The notes under the pieces were generated by a model that worked only from the letters and a program-made list of their open reading frames with translations, made no database searches and was not told the DNA's origin. A DNA stretch of 44,542 nt from positions 1 through 44,542 of the forward strand of contig CANQVZ010000016.1 in NCBI GenBank assembly GCA_947627425.1. The letters run 5' to 3'. A program made the translations under genes and the position numbers. Positions 1 through 7,700 of the stretch are shown in pieces (the first letter of the stretch is position 1; each line of letters starts with the position of its first letter). This DNA is from an uncultured Clostridia bacterium (GTDB lineage Bacteria; Bacillota; Clostridia; Lachnospirales; CAG-274).

Positions 1-273
1 GCAAACGGTCGTGAAGCCGCCCATTGCTCCCGCTCTGGAGCCTGTGGCTATGGTCTCCTTTTTCTCAAAGCCGGGCTCTCTGAAATGTACGTGCAGGTCT
101 ATAAGACCCGGCATGACTACAAGTCCCTTTGCGTCTATCACTCTGTCCGCAGTCTTGTCTATGCTCTCCCCTATCTCGGCTATCACGCCGTCGGACACAT
201 ATATATCCCTCACAGCGTCCACATTATTTTTGGGATCGACAAGCCTGCCGCCCTTTATAAGAATACTGCCCAT
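1..273 (-). CDS. pyrC: Dihydroorotase, N-terminal part (runs off the window)
   Basis: This is the first 91 codons of dihydroorotase, the zinc enzyme that cyclises carbamoyl-aspartate to dihydroorotate in pyrimidine synthesis. The visible part begins [17 protein letters not shown] and carries the amidohydrolase metal motif [10 protein letters not shown] (about residues 59-68), then the Gly-rich turn [11 protein letters not shown] typical of the family. The rest lies to the left of the window. The ATG at 273-271 is only 2 nt past the pyrB stop codon, and its ribosome site (AGAGGGAGG) lies inside the pyrB 3' end, so the two genes should be translationally coupled and share the upstream attenuator. 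Identity is firm from the motif and the pyrB neighbour; truncation is only by the window edge. Confidence 0.93.
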   Translation of the reverse strand, partial: MGSILIKGGRLVDPKNNVDAVRDIYVSDGVIAEIGESIDKTADRVIDAKGLVVMPGLIDLHVHFREPGFEKKETIATGSRAGAMGGFTTVC

Positions 274-275
274 AT

Positions 276-1205
276 TTAAACCTCCCTCTTGCTGCGCTCG
301 CTCAAAAGCTTAAGTATTGCCATTCTGACGGCTACACCGTTCTTGACCTGTATGTTTATAACGGAATGCTTGCCGTCTATTACCTCGGTGCTTAGCTCCA
401 CGCCCCTGTTCACGGGACCGGGATGCATGACAAGCACATCCTTCTTGGCATATTTCAATATCTCGTCGTTCACGCCGAAAAGGCTTGAATACTCCCTTAA
501 ATTGGGGAAGGGCATATTTTTCTGCCTTTCAAACTGTATTCTGAGTCCCATGACGACATCGGCATCGTGTATGGCGCCCGCTATGTCCGTGCTGACCTTT
601 ACGCCGAGGCTTTGCATGGAGCTGCTGACAAGCGTTGAAGGACCTGCAAGCGTGACCTGTGCACCGAGCTTTGTAAGCCCGAAGGCATTGCTGCGCGCCA
701 CTCTGGAGTGGGAAATATCGCCGAGTATGACGACCTTAAGACCATTAAATCCGCCCTTTCTCTCCATAATGGTGTAGAGATCCAAAAGCGCCTGTGTGGG
801 ATGCTCGTTTGAGCCGTCGCCCGCATTTATGACGCTTGCCTTTACATTCTTGGCAAGTATGTGAGCGGCGCCCGTGAGCTGGTGGCGTATTATCATTATG
901 TTGGTGCCCATCTGGTCGAGAGTGATACCCGTGTCTATGAGGCTTTCGCCCTTTGAAACACTGCTTGTGGAAACTCCGAGATCCTTTACTATGGCTCCCT
1001 GATATTCGCCCGCAAGCATAAACGACATCTTTGTTCTTGTGCTGTTTTCATAAAAAAGGGTGACGATACTGCTTTTTGAAAGGTCGTTTGTCCTGAGAGA
1101 AGGGTTGTCTATTTTTTCCTTCATTTCCTTTGCCGTGTTTAATATTGTCATTATTTCATCCGAGCTAAGATCTCTTAAGCCCAGCAGGTCTTTTCTGCCG
1201 TACAT
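276..1205 (-). CDS. pyrB: Aspartate carbamoyltransferase catalytic chain
   Basis: PyrB transfers the carbamoyl group of carbamoyl phosphate to L-aspartate, the first committed step of pyrimidine synthesis. At 309 residues it has the usual length. The carbamoyl-phosphate loop [12 protein letters not shown] (S55-T56-R57-T58) is near the N-terminus. The middle carries [17 protein letters not shown], with the His-Pro-Thr-Gln signature, and the C-terminal part has HPGPVNRG, which binds phosphate and aspartate. The start ATG at 1205 follows a good AAAGGAGGC ribosome site. No pyrI regulatory chain is seen between pyrB and pyrC, although PyrI could be elsewhere or fused to another gene. It is the first structural gene after a leader peptide and attenuator (see 1245-1369), so expression probably responds to UTP supply. 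Confidence 0.97.
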   Translation of the reverse strand: MYGRKDLLGLRDLSSDEIMTILNTAKEMKEKIDNPSLRTNDLSKSSIVTLFYENSTRTKMSFMLAGEYQGAIVKDLGVSTSSVSKGESLIDTGITLDQMGTNIMIIRHQLTGAAHILAKNVKASVINAGDGSNEHPTQALLDLYTIMERKGGFNGLKVVILGDISHSRVARSNAFGLTKLGAQVTLAGPSTLVSSSMQSLGVKVSTDIAGAIHDADVVMGLRIQFERQKNMPFPNLREYSSLFGVNDEILKYAKKDVLVMHPGPVNRGVELSTEVIDGKHSVINIQVKNGVAVRMAILKLLSERSKREV

Positions 1206-1244
1206 GGTATGCCTCCTTTTTTTACAAAACTATATTTTGCTTAC

Positions 1245-1287
1245 AAAAAAAGCAATAAAGGAAATCAAATAACATCCTTCATTGCTT
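1245..1287 (-). terminator. Intrinsic terminator in the pyr leader (attenuator)
   Basis: On the minus strand a 13-bp stem (arms 1275-1287 and 1250-1262, one G·U pair, 12-nt loop) is followed directly by a run of U (1245-1251). It overlaps the end of the leader reading frame 1265-1369 and lies about 40 nt before pyrB. A ribosome closely following RNA polymerase would cover the 5' arm and prevent termination, which is the logic of the E. coli pyrBI attenuator. Confidence 0.8.
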
Positions 1288-1369
1288 CGTCAAAGTCAAA
1301 AAAGAAAATAAAAGGAGACGGTATATTGTATGCAAAAATGCAAGTTGTCATTTGCCCTGAACTGAACAT
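1265..1369 (-). CDS. Pyr operon leader peptide (34 residues)
   Basis: A 34-codon frame starts at ATG 1369 with a GGGAG ribosome site 8 nt upstream and ends in TGA at 1265. It begins MFSSGQMTTC, then has a phenylalanine-rich middle (PSPFIFFFDFDE) encoded by a long U-rich stretch at about 1290-1316, and ends MKDVI. The final codons form the 5' arm of the terminator at 1245-1287. Position, U-rich codons and terminator overlap match the known pyrL leader of the enterobacterial pyrBI operon, whose peptide also contains a Phe-Phe-Phe run at the U-rich pause. The mechanism is inferred: low UTP slows polymerase in the U-rich stretch, the ribosome catches up, and the hairpin cannot form. Sequence homology to E. 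coli pyrL is not claimed. Confidence 0.72.
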   Translation of the reverse strand: MFSSGQMTTCIFAYNIPSPFIFFFDFDEAMKDVI

Positions 1370-1404
1370 AGCCGCTTCTCCCTTCTTAAATTTACATCCT
1401 ATCA

Positions 1405-1433
1405 ATTTTAACAAATGTGTCTTTATTTGTCAA
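1405..1433 (-). promoter_or_regulatory. Promoter of the pyr leader and pyrBC
   Basis: A TTGACA box (1433-1428) and a TAAAAT box (1410-1405) are separated by exactly 17 nt. The predicted start at about 1398 gives a 30-nt leader before the leader peptide. No PyrR anti-terminator loop was recognised between here and pyrB. Confidence 0.8.
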
Positions 1434-1571
1434 CAGTTAATTTGCGTTTTACGCCAAACATTTTCTCTTAGATATAGTATAATATATTTTAACATAAAAC
1501 TCAATTCATTTTTTCAAATATCGGTAAATTTTTTGTAATAAAAATGAAAAATAAAAAACAGGTATATACTC

Positions 1572-1600
1572 TTGAAAAAATCCACACAATATAGTATACT
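1572..1600 (+). promoter_or_regulatory. Upstream promoter P1 of the 6S-like RNA
   Basis: TTGAAA (1572-1577), a 17-nt spacer, then TATACT (1595-1600). Initiation would fall at about 1607, just before a perfect inverted repeat (GAGAACA/TGTTCTC, about 1610-1630). This transcript would carry a roughly 45-nt extension 5' of the 6S-like fold. Confidence 0.6.
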
Positions 1601-1617
1601 TATTTTACAGAGAACAA

Positions 1618-1646
1618 TCGAAATGTTCTCGGCAAAAAAGTATACT
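1618..1646 (+). promoter_or_regulatory. Downstream promoter P2 of the 6S-like RNA
   Basis: TCGAAA (1618-1623), a 17-nt spacer, then TATACT (1641-1646), identical at -10 to P1 and 46 bp downstream of it. Its predicted start at about 1653 coincides with the closing stem of the 6S-like RNA, so this is probably the main promoter. Confidence 0.55.
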
Positions 1647-1652
1647 CAAAAA

Positions 1653-1840
1653 TGTCTGGAATGTCCGCGATCGGCAATTTTTGAACCTACATTTGATGAA
1701 AGGGACTCCTACATTGTTCTGTCTATGTCAGGCCGCAAGCTAATTCCCTTTGGGCAGCGGAAGACAGACGGCAGTTCTGCGGTAACCCACCTGGCTTGGC
1801 TAGGTATCAAAAGTCCGAGGACGGCATTTTGGATAATTTT
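1653..1840 (+). ncRNA. ssrS: 6S RNA (RNA polymerase-binding regulatory RNA)
   Basis: The non-coding stretch can fold into the long rod typical of 6S RNA, which mimics an open promoter and holds sigma-A RNA polymerase. The ends pair: TCTGGAATG near 1656-1664 with CATTTTGGA near 1825-1833, extended by TCC/GGA. An inner helix forms from AACCTA and TAGGTA, and the terminal arm from CTGTCT/AGACAG and CCGC/GCGG. The stretch TTTTTGAACCT resembles a segment of Bacillus 6S-1 RNA as I recall it. The length (about 190 nt) fits the family. A promoter places the start at about 1653, and an intrinsic terminator follows. A reading frame across the region (1572-1874) has no ribosome site and is ignored. The 3' end is approximate. 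A covariance-model search would settle the identity. Confidence 0.7.
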
Positions 1841-1862
1841 GATTTATATATGCTTTTTAGGG

Positions 1863-1892
1863 GAACGGGCTTAATGCCCGTTCTCTTTTTTT
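1863..1892 (+). terminator. Terminator of the 6S-like RNA
   Basis: GAACGGGC and GCCCGTTC pair around a TTAAT loop (1863-1883) and are followed by a T-run to about 1892. Confidence 0.85.
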
Positions 1893-1894
1893 AT

Positions 1895-1926
1895 CCTAAA
1901 GAAATGCTTTTTGGTATTTCTTTAGG
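1895..1926. repeat. Perfect inverted repeat, 11-bp arms
   Basis: CCTAAAGAAAT (1895-1905) and ATTTCTTTAGG (1916-1926) flank a 10-nt spacer. No U-run follows on either strand, so it does not look like a terminator. A second small palindrome, GTTAGGCTAAC, follows at once. Both lie 50-80 bp upstream of the promoter of the small secreted protein and could be regulator-binding sites; that is inference. Confidence 0.5.
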
Positions 1927-1973
1927 TTAGGCTAACGAATATTCCACACAAATTACACATTTATAACATAGTT

Positions 1974-2001
1974 TTCACATAAAGGCGAATTAAAATATAA
2001 T
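1974..2001 (+). promoter_or_regulatory. Promoter of the small secreted protein gene
   Basis: TTCACA (1974-1979), a 16-nt spacer, then TATAAT (1996-2001). The -10 box is perfect and the -35 box is weak, which would suit activator control. Confidence 0.5.
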
Positions 2002-2039
2002 TGAAAACAAAGATAACATTTCAAGAAAGGATGAAAGCT

Positions 2040-2471
2040 ATGAAAAACAACATCAAAAAAATATGCGGCTGTGCGATAGTGCTTGCAATAACCATATTTA
2101 CTGTGACGGCATTTGCCGCAAGCGAAACAGATGATTACGGTTTCAGAAAAGGGAAAGCGGAGCATTACGGAACAGGCGGCGAACAAACCTTTGTTTATTC
2201 AAAAAGCCATCATGCCGACACGGAAGCACTTATTGAAGCGGGTATAATAGACCAAGAAACCGCCGATAAGATTTCCGAGTATATGTCAAAAAAGCATGAA
2301 GAGATAAGCGCAATGTATAACGATATGGAAGGCATGAGTCCGGAAGAGCGTCATAATGCTTTTAACGAGAGAAAAAGCTCCCGTAAGGACGGACTTGAAG
2401 GGCTTGTTGACGATGGCATTATTACCGAAGAACAGTACGACACCATAAAAAATTATGCCGAAAATGAATAA
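2040..2471 (+). CDS. Small secreted protein, possibly DUF2680-like
   Basis: A 143-residue protein with a clear signal peptide: MKNNIKKICG, a hydrophobic core, and a likely cut after TAFA. The mature part is charged and helical. It holds two related segments, ALIEAGIIDQETADKI (about residues 64-79) and GLVDDGIITEEQYDTI (about 122-137), the pattern of small Firmicutes exported proteins of the DUF2680/YckD kind; that family link is tentative. The ATG at 2040 was preferred to the one at 2031 because the AAGAAAGG ribosome site sits 8-9 nt before 2040 and overlaps 2031. It lies directly upstream of a two-component system, separated by a hairpin, so it may be a target or an accessory sensor of that kinase. 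Function unknown. Confidence 0.75.
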   Translation: MKNNIKKICGCAIVLAITIFTVTAFAASETDDYGFRKGKAEHYGTGGEQTFVYSKSHHADTEALIEAGIIDQETADKISEYMSKKHEEISAMYNDMEGMSPEERHNAFNERKSSRKDGLEGLVDDGIITEEQYDTIKNYAENE

Positions 2472-2479
2472 GCAGTATA

Positions 2480-2504
2480 AGAGACACAATGATTTTGTGT
2501 CTCT
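2480..2504 (+). terminator. Hairpin between secreted protein and two-component system
   Basis: AGAGACACAA and TTGTGTCTCT pair around a 5-nt loop. Only two T bases follow before GCG, so termination may be incomplete and some read-through into the regulator gene is possible. Confidence 0.6.
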
Positions 2505-2510
2505 TTCGCG

Positions 2511-2539
2511 TTGATAAATAGATTTATATGTGCTAAAAT
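2511..2539 (+). promoter_or_regulatory. Promoter of the two-component system
   Basis: TTGATA (2511-2516), a 17-nt spacer, then TAAAAT (2534-2539), 30 bp before the GTG start of the response regulator. Confidence 0.65.
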
Positions 2540-2568
2540 ATTATAAAAAAGCGAAAGGAGCAAAAACG

Positions 2569-3237
2569 GTGGCAAAAATACTTATTGTTGACGACGAGCC
2601 GGATATTCGCGCTCTTATACGCAGATATTCAATGCACGAGGGCTATGACACTTCGGAAGCTTCGGGTGGACTGGAGGCTGTCATGATGTGCCAAAATGAA
2701 AATTTTGATGTTATAATAATGGATGCAATGATGCCCGATATGGATGGTTTTTCAGCCTGCAAAAAAATACGCAGCACAAAAGACATTCCCGTGATAATGC
2801 TTTCGGCAAGAGGGGAAGAATACGACAAGCTGTTCGGCTTTGAGACGGGCGCAGACGATTATGTTGTGAAGCCTTTTTCTCCGAGAGAGCTTATGGCGCG
2901 TATAAAGGTTGTTATAAACAGGCACGGCAAAGAAACGGCAGATAATATAAAAGCGGGAAGTATGGAAATAGACACTCTCGGAAGAGTCGTCTATATTGAC
3001 GGCAAAAGAACAGAGCTTACGGCAAAGGAATACGACCTGCTGTTATACCTCATAAAAAATATAGGTATCGTACTTACAAGAGAACAGATAATGGAAGCCG
3101 TGTGGGGATATGAATATTACACTGCCGATCGCACCGTGGACTGGCAGATAAAGCAGCTTCGTTCGCATATAGGGAAATGCAGGGACAATATAGTTACAGT
3201 CAGGGGAGTGGGATATAAATTTGAAAACAAAGAGTAG
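2569..3237 (+). CDS. OmpR/PhoB-family response regulator
   Basis: A 222-residue DNA-binding response regulator. The receiver domain (about 1-120) has the acidic pocket D8-D9, the phospho-acceptor Asp52 in IIMDAMMPDMDG, the switch residue in MLSA, and Lys101 in VKPF. The winged-helix effector domain (about 130-220) has the family ending TVRGVGYKFE. The start is a GTG at 2569: AAAGGAG lies 8 nt upstream and the protein then begins at the first strand, MAKILIVDDE. An upstream in-frame ATG would add 13 residues with no ribosome site. The gene overlaps the sensor kinase by 17 nt, so the two are one operon and a cognate pair. The signal and target genes are not evident; the adjacent secreted protein is one candidate target. 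Confidence 0.93.
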   Translation: MAKILIVDDEPDIRALIRRYSMHEGYDTSEASGGLEAVMMCQNENFDVIIMDAMMPDMDGFSACKKIRSTKDIPVIMLSARGEEYDKLFGFETGADDYVVKPFSPRELMARIKVVINRHGKETADNIKAGSMEIDTLGRVVYIDGKRTELTAKEYDLLLYLIKNIGIVLTREQIMEAVWGYEYYTADRTVDWQIKQLRSHIGKCRDNIVTVRGVGYKFENKE

Positions 3238-4654
3238 AACTATATGTTTTAAACTGTGGACATATTTTACGATATTTTCGATAGTGATATTTGCAGTACT
3301 CTGGCTTTTGCAGACGGTGTTCCTTGAAAGTTTTTATGATGTAATGCAAAAAGAACATATAAAAAGACTTGCCGACGAGATATGCAATTCGGGAGAAAAT
3401 ACGGAACAGGTGATAGACAAAATTGCTGCAGAAAATTCAATATTGATACTTCTGACAGATGAGAACGGAGATATAATATACAGCGCGGATGAATACAGTC
3501 CCTCTTACAATAAAAATCCATATTCGGACAGCGAACACGGATGGAGCAAAAATCCATACAGAGCATCGTATTCGGAGCAAGCATACCGTCATCTGCCCGA
3601 ACACTATGATGATTTTCTTAAAAAACTCGGAGATAACAGGAGCATATGTTATACAATTGAGCATGACGACATAAGCAACACTCTTATATACGGACAAAGG
3701 CTGGATAACGGCAATATTTTGTATGTCAATACCTCTGTAGGCGCTATAGGTTCCGCAGTGTCAATAATAAGACTTCAGCTATGCGCCGTAACTGCGCTGG
3801 CATTGCTCGTGGGATCTTTAATAGCCATATTTATATCAAAAAGATTTTCAAGACCTATTTCGCAGCTGTCGGAACAATCACTTAAAATGGCAGAAGGCAA
3901 CTTTTATATAGATTTCAAAAAGGGCTTTTGCGCCGAAACAGATAAGCTCGCCGACTCCTTGTCATATGCTGCGGATAAAATTGCCGAAACGGACAAGCTC
4001 CGCAGAGAGCTTCTTGCAAATGTTTCACACGACCTGCGCACTCCGCTGACAATGATAAAAGGTTATGCGGAGCTTATACAGGATATGGACGGAGAGGAAA
4101 ACGCCAACAATGACGCAGAGATAATAATAAGAGAGGCGGACAGGCTTTCATTGCTTGTAAACGACATTCTGTATTATTCAAAGCTCCAGTCGGGCGCTGT
4201 CGGATTTGAATTTGAAAATATAAATATGAGTTCGCTTGCAGAGACTATAGCGGAGCAATTTTCTGCGATATGCAAGACAAACGGTATAAGTATTTCAAGG
4301 TCAATAGAGCCCGATAAATATGTTACGGCAGATGAAAAACGCATACAGCAGGTACTGTACAATCTTATATCAAATGCCGCCGCACATACTAAGGAGGGCA
4401 AAAGCATATGTATTTGCGTTTTTGAAAAAAACGGGATCATACGCACGGAAATACATGATACAGGAAGCGGCATAAGCTCCGAAGAGCTGCCTCATATATG
4501 GGACAGATATTTCACTTCAAAGAATGGCGGCACAAATGGATTAGGTTTGGCAATAGTGAAAGAAATACTTACTTTGCATAATGCAAATTTCGGAGTTGAC
4601 AGCAAAGAAGGCGTTGGCAGCACATTTTGGTTTGAATTGAAAAAAAGTATATAA
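3221..4654 (+). CDS. Sensor histidine kinase
   Basis: A 477-residue membrane histidine kinase paired with the upstream regulator. It has a first membrane helix (about 12-34), an extracellular domain of some 145 residues, a second helix (about 184-206), a HAMP linker, the phospho-acceptor His270 in NVSHDLRTPLTMIKGY, and an ATPase domain with NLISNAAAHT (N box), DTGSGIS (G1) and GLGLAIVKEI (G2). The sensor part contains the repeated motif NPYS...GWSKNPYR, rich in Tyr, His and Asp; its ligand is unknown. The start used is TTG at 3221, inside the regulator's last codons. No ATG lies before the first membrane helix, and a GGGGAG stretch lies upstream. The start is therefore reasonable but not certain. 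A strong terminator follows the stop codon. Confidence 0.9.
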   Translation: MKTKSRTICFKLWTYFTIFSIVIFAVLWLLQTVFLESFYDVMQKEHIKRLADEICNSGENTEQVIDKIAAENSILILLTDENGDIIYSADEYSPSYNKNPYSDSEHGWSKNPYRASYSEQAYRHLPEHYDDFLKKLGDNRSICYTIEHDDISNTLIYGQRLDNGNILYVNTSVGAIGSAVSIIRLQLCAVTALALLVGSLIAIFISKRFSRPISQLSEQSLKMAEGNFYIDFKKGFCAETDKLADSLSYAADKIAETDKLRRELLANVSHDLRTPLTMIKGYAELIQDMDGEENANNDAEIIIREADRLSLLVNDILYYSKLQSGAVGFEFENINMSSLAETIAEQFSAICKTNGISISRSIEPDKYVTADEKRIQQVLYNLISNAAAHTKEGKSICICVFEKNGIIRTEIHDTGSGISSEELPHIWDRYFTSKNGGTNGLGLAIVKEILTLHNANFGVDSKEGVGSTFWFELKKSI

Positions 4655-4685
4655 TACAAGGTTTTATACAGTCATTATACACGCA

Positions 4686-4711
4686 AAAGAGACCGCCGAA
4701 GCGGTCTCTTT
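4686..4711. terminator. Bidirectional terminator between kinase and pectate lyase
   Basis: AAAGAGACCGC and GCGGTCTCTTT pair around a CGAA tetraloop. T-rich sequence flanks both sides, so it can serve the kinase on the plus strand and the pectate lyase on the minus strand. Confidence 0.85.
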
Positions 4712-4725
4712 CATTTTATTGCATT

Positions 4726-7700
4726 TTATTTTGCGGGGTTCGGGAGAGTGTAGCTTGAATCCAGAACGTGCTGGAGGATCATAGCCACATCCTCGGAGTC
4801 GATCTTATTGTCGGCATTTACATCAAGATACTGATATTCATTGCTGAAAGGAGTACCCTTGAGTACATACCGGAGAGCTTCATTAACATCCTTTATCTCT
4901 ACCTTGCCGTCATTGTCCGAATCGCCATAGTGCTCTGGCTCCTGCGGATCCGATGGTGTAGGCGGTGTAGGCTGTGTGGGAACAGAAGCGCCCGATGTAT
5001 AGCCTAAGTAATAAATACAAATCTTTGAACCATTTGCAAAGATATAATAGCTCTTACCCTGCTTTACATTTATCCTTACGATATCATATGATGTATTGCC
5101 ATTTGTCTGGTCCTTAGAGTAAACAACAGCGCCTGCTTCATCGGTTATATATGTAGCCTTGCCGCCGTTTGTCTTTATAGCAGCTGTGAGAACACCGTCT
5201 GCCATGGGAGTGAACTTCATATATCCGCCCGATACGGGAATACCGGTAGGATCGCCGTTGCCTGTGTTTTCAGACATAGGTCCCTGGCCTCTTGAATCAT
5301 GAGGATCGTTCTTGGGCTGTACCCAATCCCATAATTCATAGGTCTTATCACCATCTGTGAATACAGCTGCCGCATCCTCCTCGGAGTTTGCAAGGAATGC
5401 CTCGCCAAGCTGCTCTATCATGCCGGTAGTATCCGAAGCCTGTACAAGATCCGTATCTACAGGCCACATATACTCGTCATTGAGACCTTCCGTTACGGGA
5501 GGCTCGGGATTGTCCGGATTATCCGGATTATCCGGATCATCCGGATTATCGGGAGGTGTGGGTGTAGGTGTGTCATCTACAATACCTATGTAAGGATTGG
5601 AAACAGTTATATCTCTGTCTGTATCCTTTGATGCCGTAATTGAGGCAAAGCCGCCTACTTCTTTTGTGGTGATCGGTAAAGCACTTGTATATGTATTGCC
5701 GTTCACCGTAAGAGTAACGCTTGCATTGTCAAGGTCGATAATAAATTCATACTCATATGTCTTATTTGCGACCAATTCATCTGTTGATACGGAATATCCT
5801 TTCTCCTTATCGGCATTTACTCTAAGAGTAAGGTTCTTACTGCTATCGGTTGCAAGAGCTGCAATCTCCGGATATGTTCCGTCAGCGCTCGCAGGACCCG
5901 TAACACTTACAAGCGCCCATGAGCCGCTCTTCTTAGTGGGAGTAGCTGTACCTCTTACAACTACCTTGCCGCTCTTTATAGTTTCCTTAAGAGGAATATT
6001 GAGCTTTGCAGAATCACTGCTGTCTGTATCATGAAGCTTGTATGAATCTGTAGCTGCATCATATGTTACGGATATTGAACTATCATTGCTGTTATCCTGA
6101 GCATCGCCCTTTTCAACGGGTGTTGACTGAACGGGTGCATCGGGTGCATCGGGTGCATCAGAGGTGTCCTCTGTGGGGTCATCTCCGCCCGGTGTAGGCG
6201 GAACAAACGAACCGCCGCCGCCTGCTGTAAACTTCATATAATAAAGGTATGTGCTTGAAGAACCTTTCTTTATCTCAACAGGACCTGCTTTGATAGGAAT
6301 GGTATTGGCACCGTCATTTACATCATATCTCTGACCGTTTACAGATACATATCTGCCGCTTCCGCCGTACATAATCATAATAAGATCACCATCTGAAGGA
6401 GCCGTAAATGTAATGCTGGTTGAGCTTTCCATCTTTACAGCCTTGCTAAGAGACTCGCCTTCGGGACTTGTCTGAGTATGTTTGTCTGCGGAACTCCAGT
6501 TGTTAGCTGATACATCATAGAAGTCAGCTGTATTTTCGCCTGTAGTATAATTCCATACATACTCGTCTCCGCCTTCTCTTACTGTAATAACAGCCGTAGC
6601 GGGAGTTCCTGCAGATGCAACTATCTGAGCAGGTTCAATGCTTGCTATCTGCCAGCCCGGAACACTTGCAGTCACCGCAAGAGATGTTCCTACATCTACT
6701 TTACCTGTAAATGTATTGTTTCCGGCATAGTCAAGTTTCTTTGTACCTACATATACCAATGCGTCTGCAGCATCAAGAGCAGCTGTAGAGTCCTTATCTG
6801 CCTCTATAGTAACCGTAACATCACCCTGAGCCTTGTCAAGATGTATCTCAGTGGCTGCATCTGTAGTCTTTATAACTATAGCCTGAGCGCCTGAAGGAGC
6901 AATATAATCACCTGTGTTAGTGATCGTTACGCTGTATGTGCCCGTAACGGGATACTGAGCATCCGACTTATATGTGCCGTCGCCCTGATCCTTAAGCTCT
7001 GCACCGTTGTTGAGCACTATCTTTGCGCCCTTTACGGGAGCATTGTCGCTGCCGCCCGTAAGCTTAACTACGGCATAACCGTCGGTATCAGACTTAAGGG
7101 TAGCGCTGCCATTAAATACACCGCCGTTCGTTTCGATAGGCGTAGTCTTTATAACAGCATTCTCATAGCCCTCTTTTGAAACCGTTACATTATATTCGGA
7201 ATAAAGAGAAGCTCTTGCAGTATATACGCCGTTGCCCTGAGGAGCAAAGCTGAGACCGCTTGCCGTAACAGAGGCATCGGATATAGGATTATGCGCCTCA
7301 TCGGTAACAGTGATGTTGATAGTACCGAATTCTACCTGCGGGAACTCATGCAATGTGCCTGCATATGTCATTACCTGTTCGGGTACATCTTCGGGAGCAT
7401 CCAGCTTTGAAACAACGGTATTTCCTGCGGCATCGCAGTAGAAATACTTGGGATTGGTATCCCAATTTGCAATTGAACCACCGTCGGGCATAGCAAGTCC
7501 GTTGTCGGGAATGCCTGCTTCCGCTCTGGTCTTGGCTACAGTGAGCGTGCCGGCAGTCTTTCCAAGAGTATTTGTAGCTACCTTGCCGTCTACGGTTATC
7601 TCTGCAAAGTAGTCATTATATGCCTTAAGATTAGAAGTATTCTTTCTTAAGTTATAGTAATTCTTGCAGGCCTGGAAATAGTTATTCTCCGAGAAGCCTG

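Noticed and set aside
1206..1400. PyrR-binding anti-anti-terminator
   Set aside because: No conserved PyrR loop was recognised; the U-rich leader peptide plus terminator explains the region better.
1572..1874. 100-codon plus-strand frame
   Set aside because: It lies across the 6S-like RNA, begins in the promoter, has no ribosome site, and the translation has no protein-like pattern.
5488..5570. Short tandem repeats that might suggest a CRISPR or satellite
   Set aside because: The CCGGATTAT units and the similar 9-bp units near 6138-6165 are coding repeats for Pro/Asp/Asn and DAP linkers in the pectate lyase. There are no spacers.
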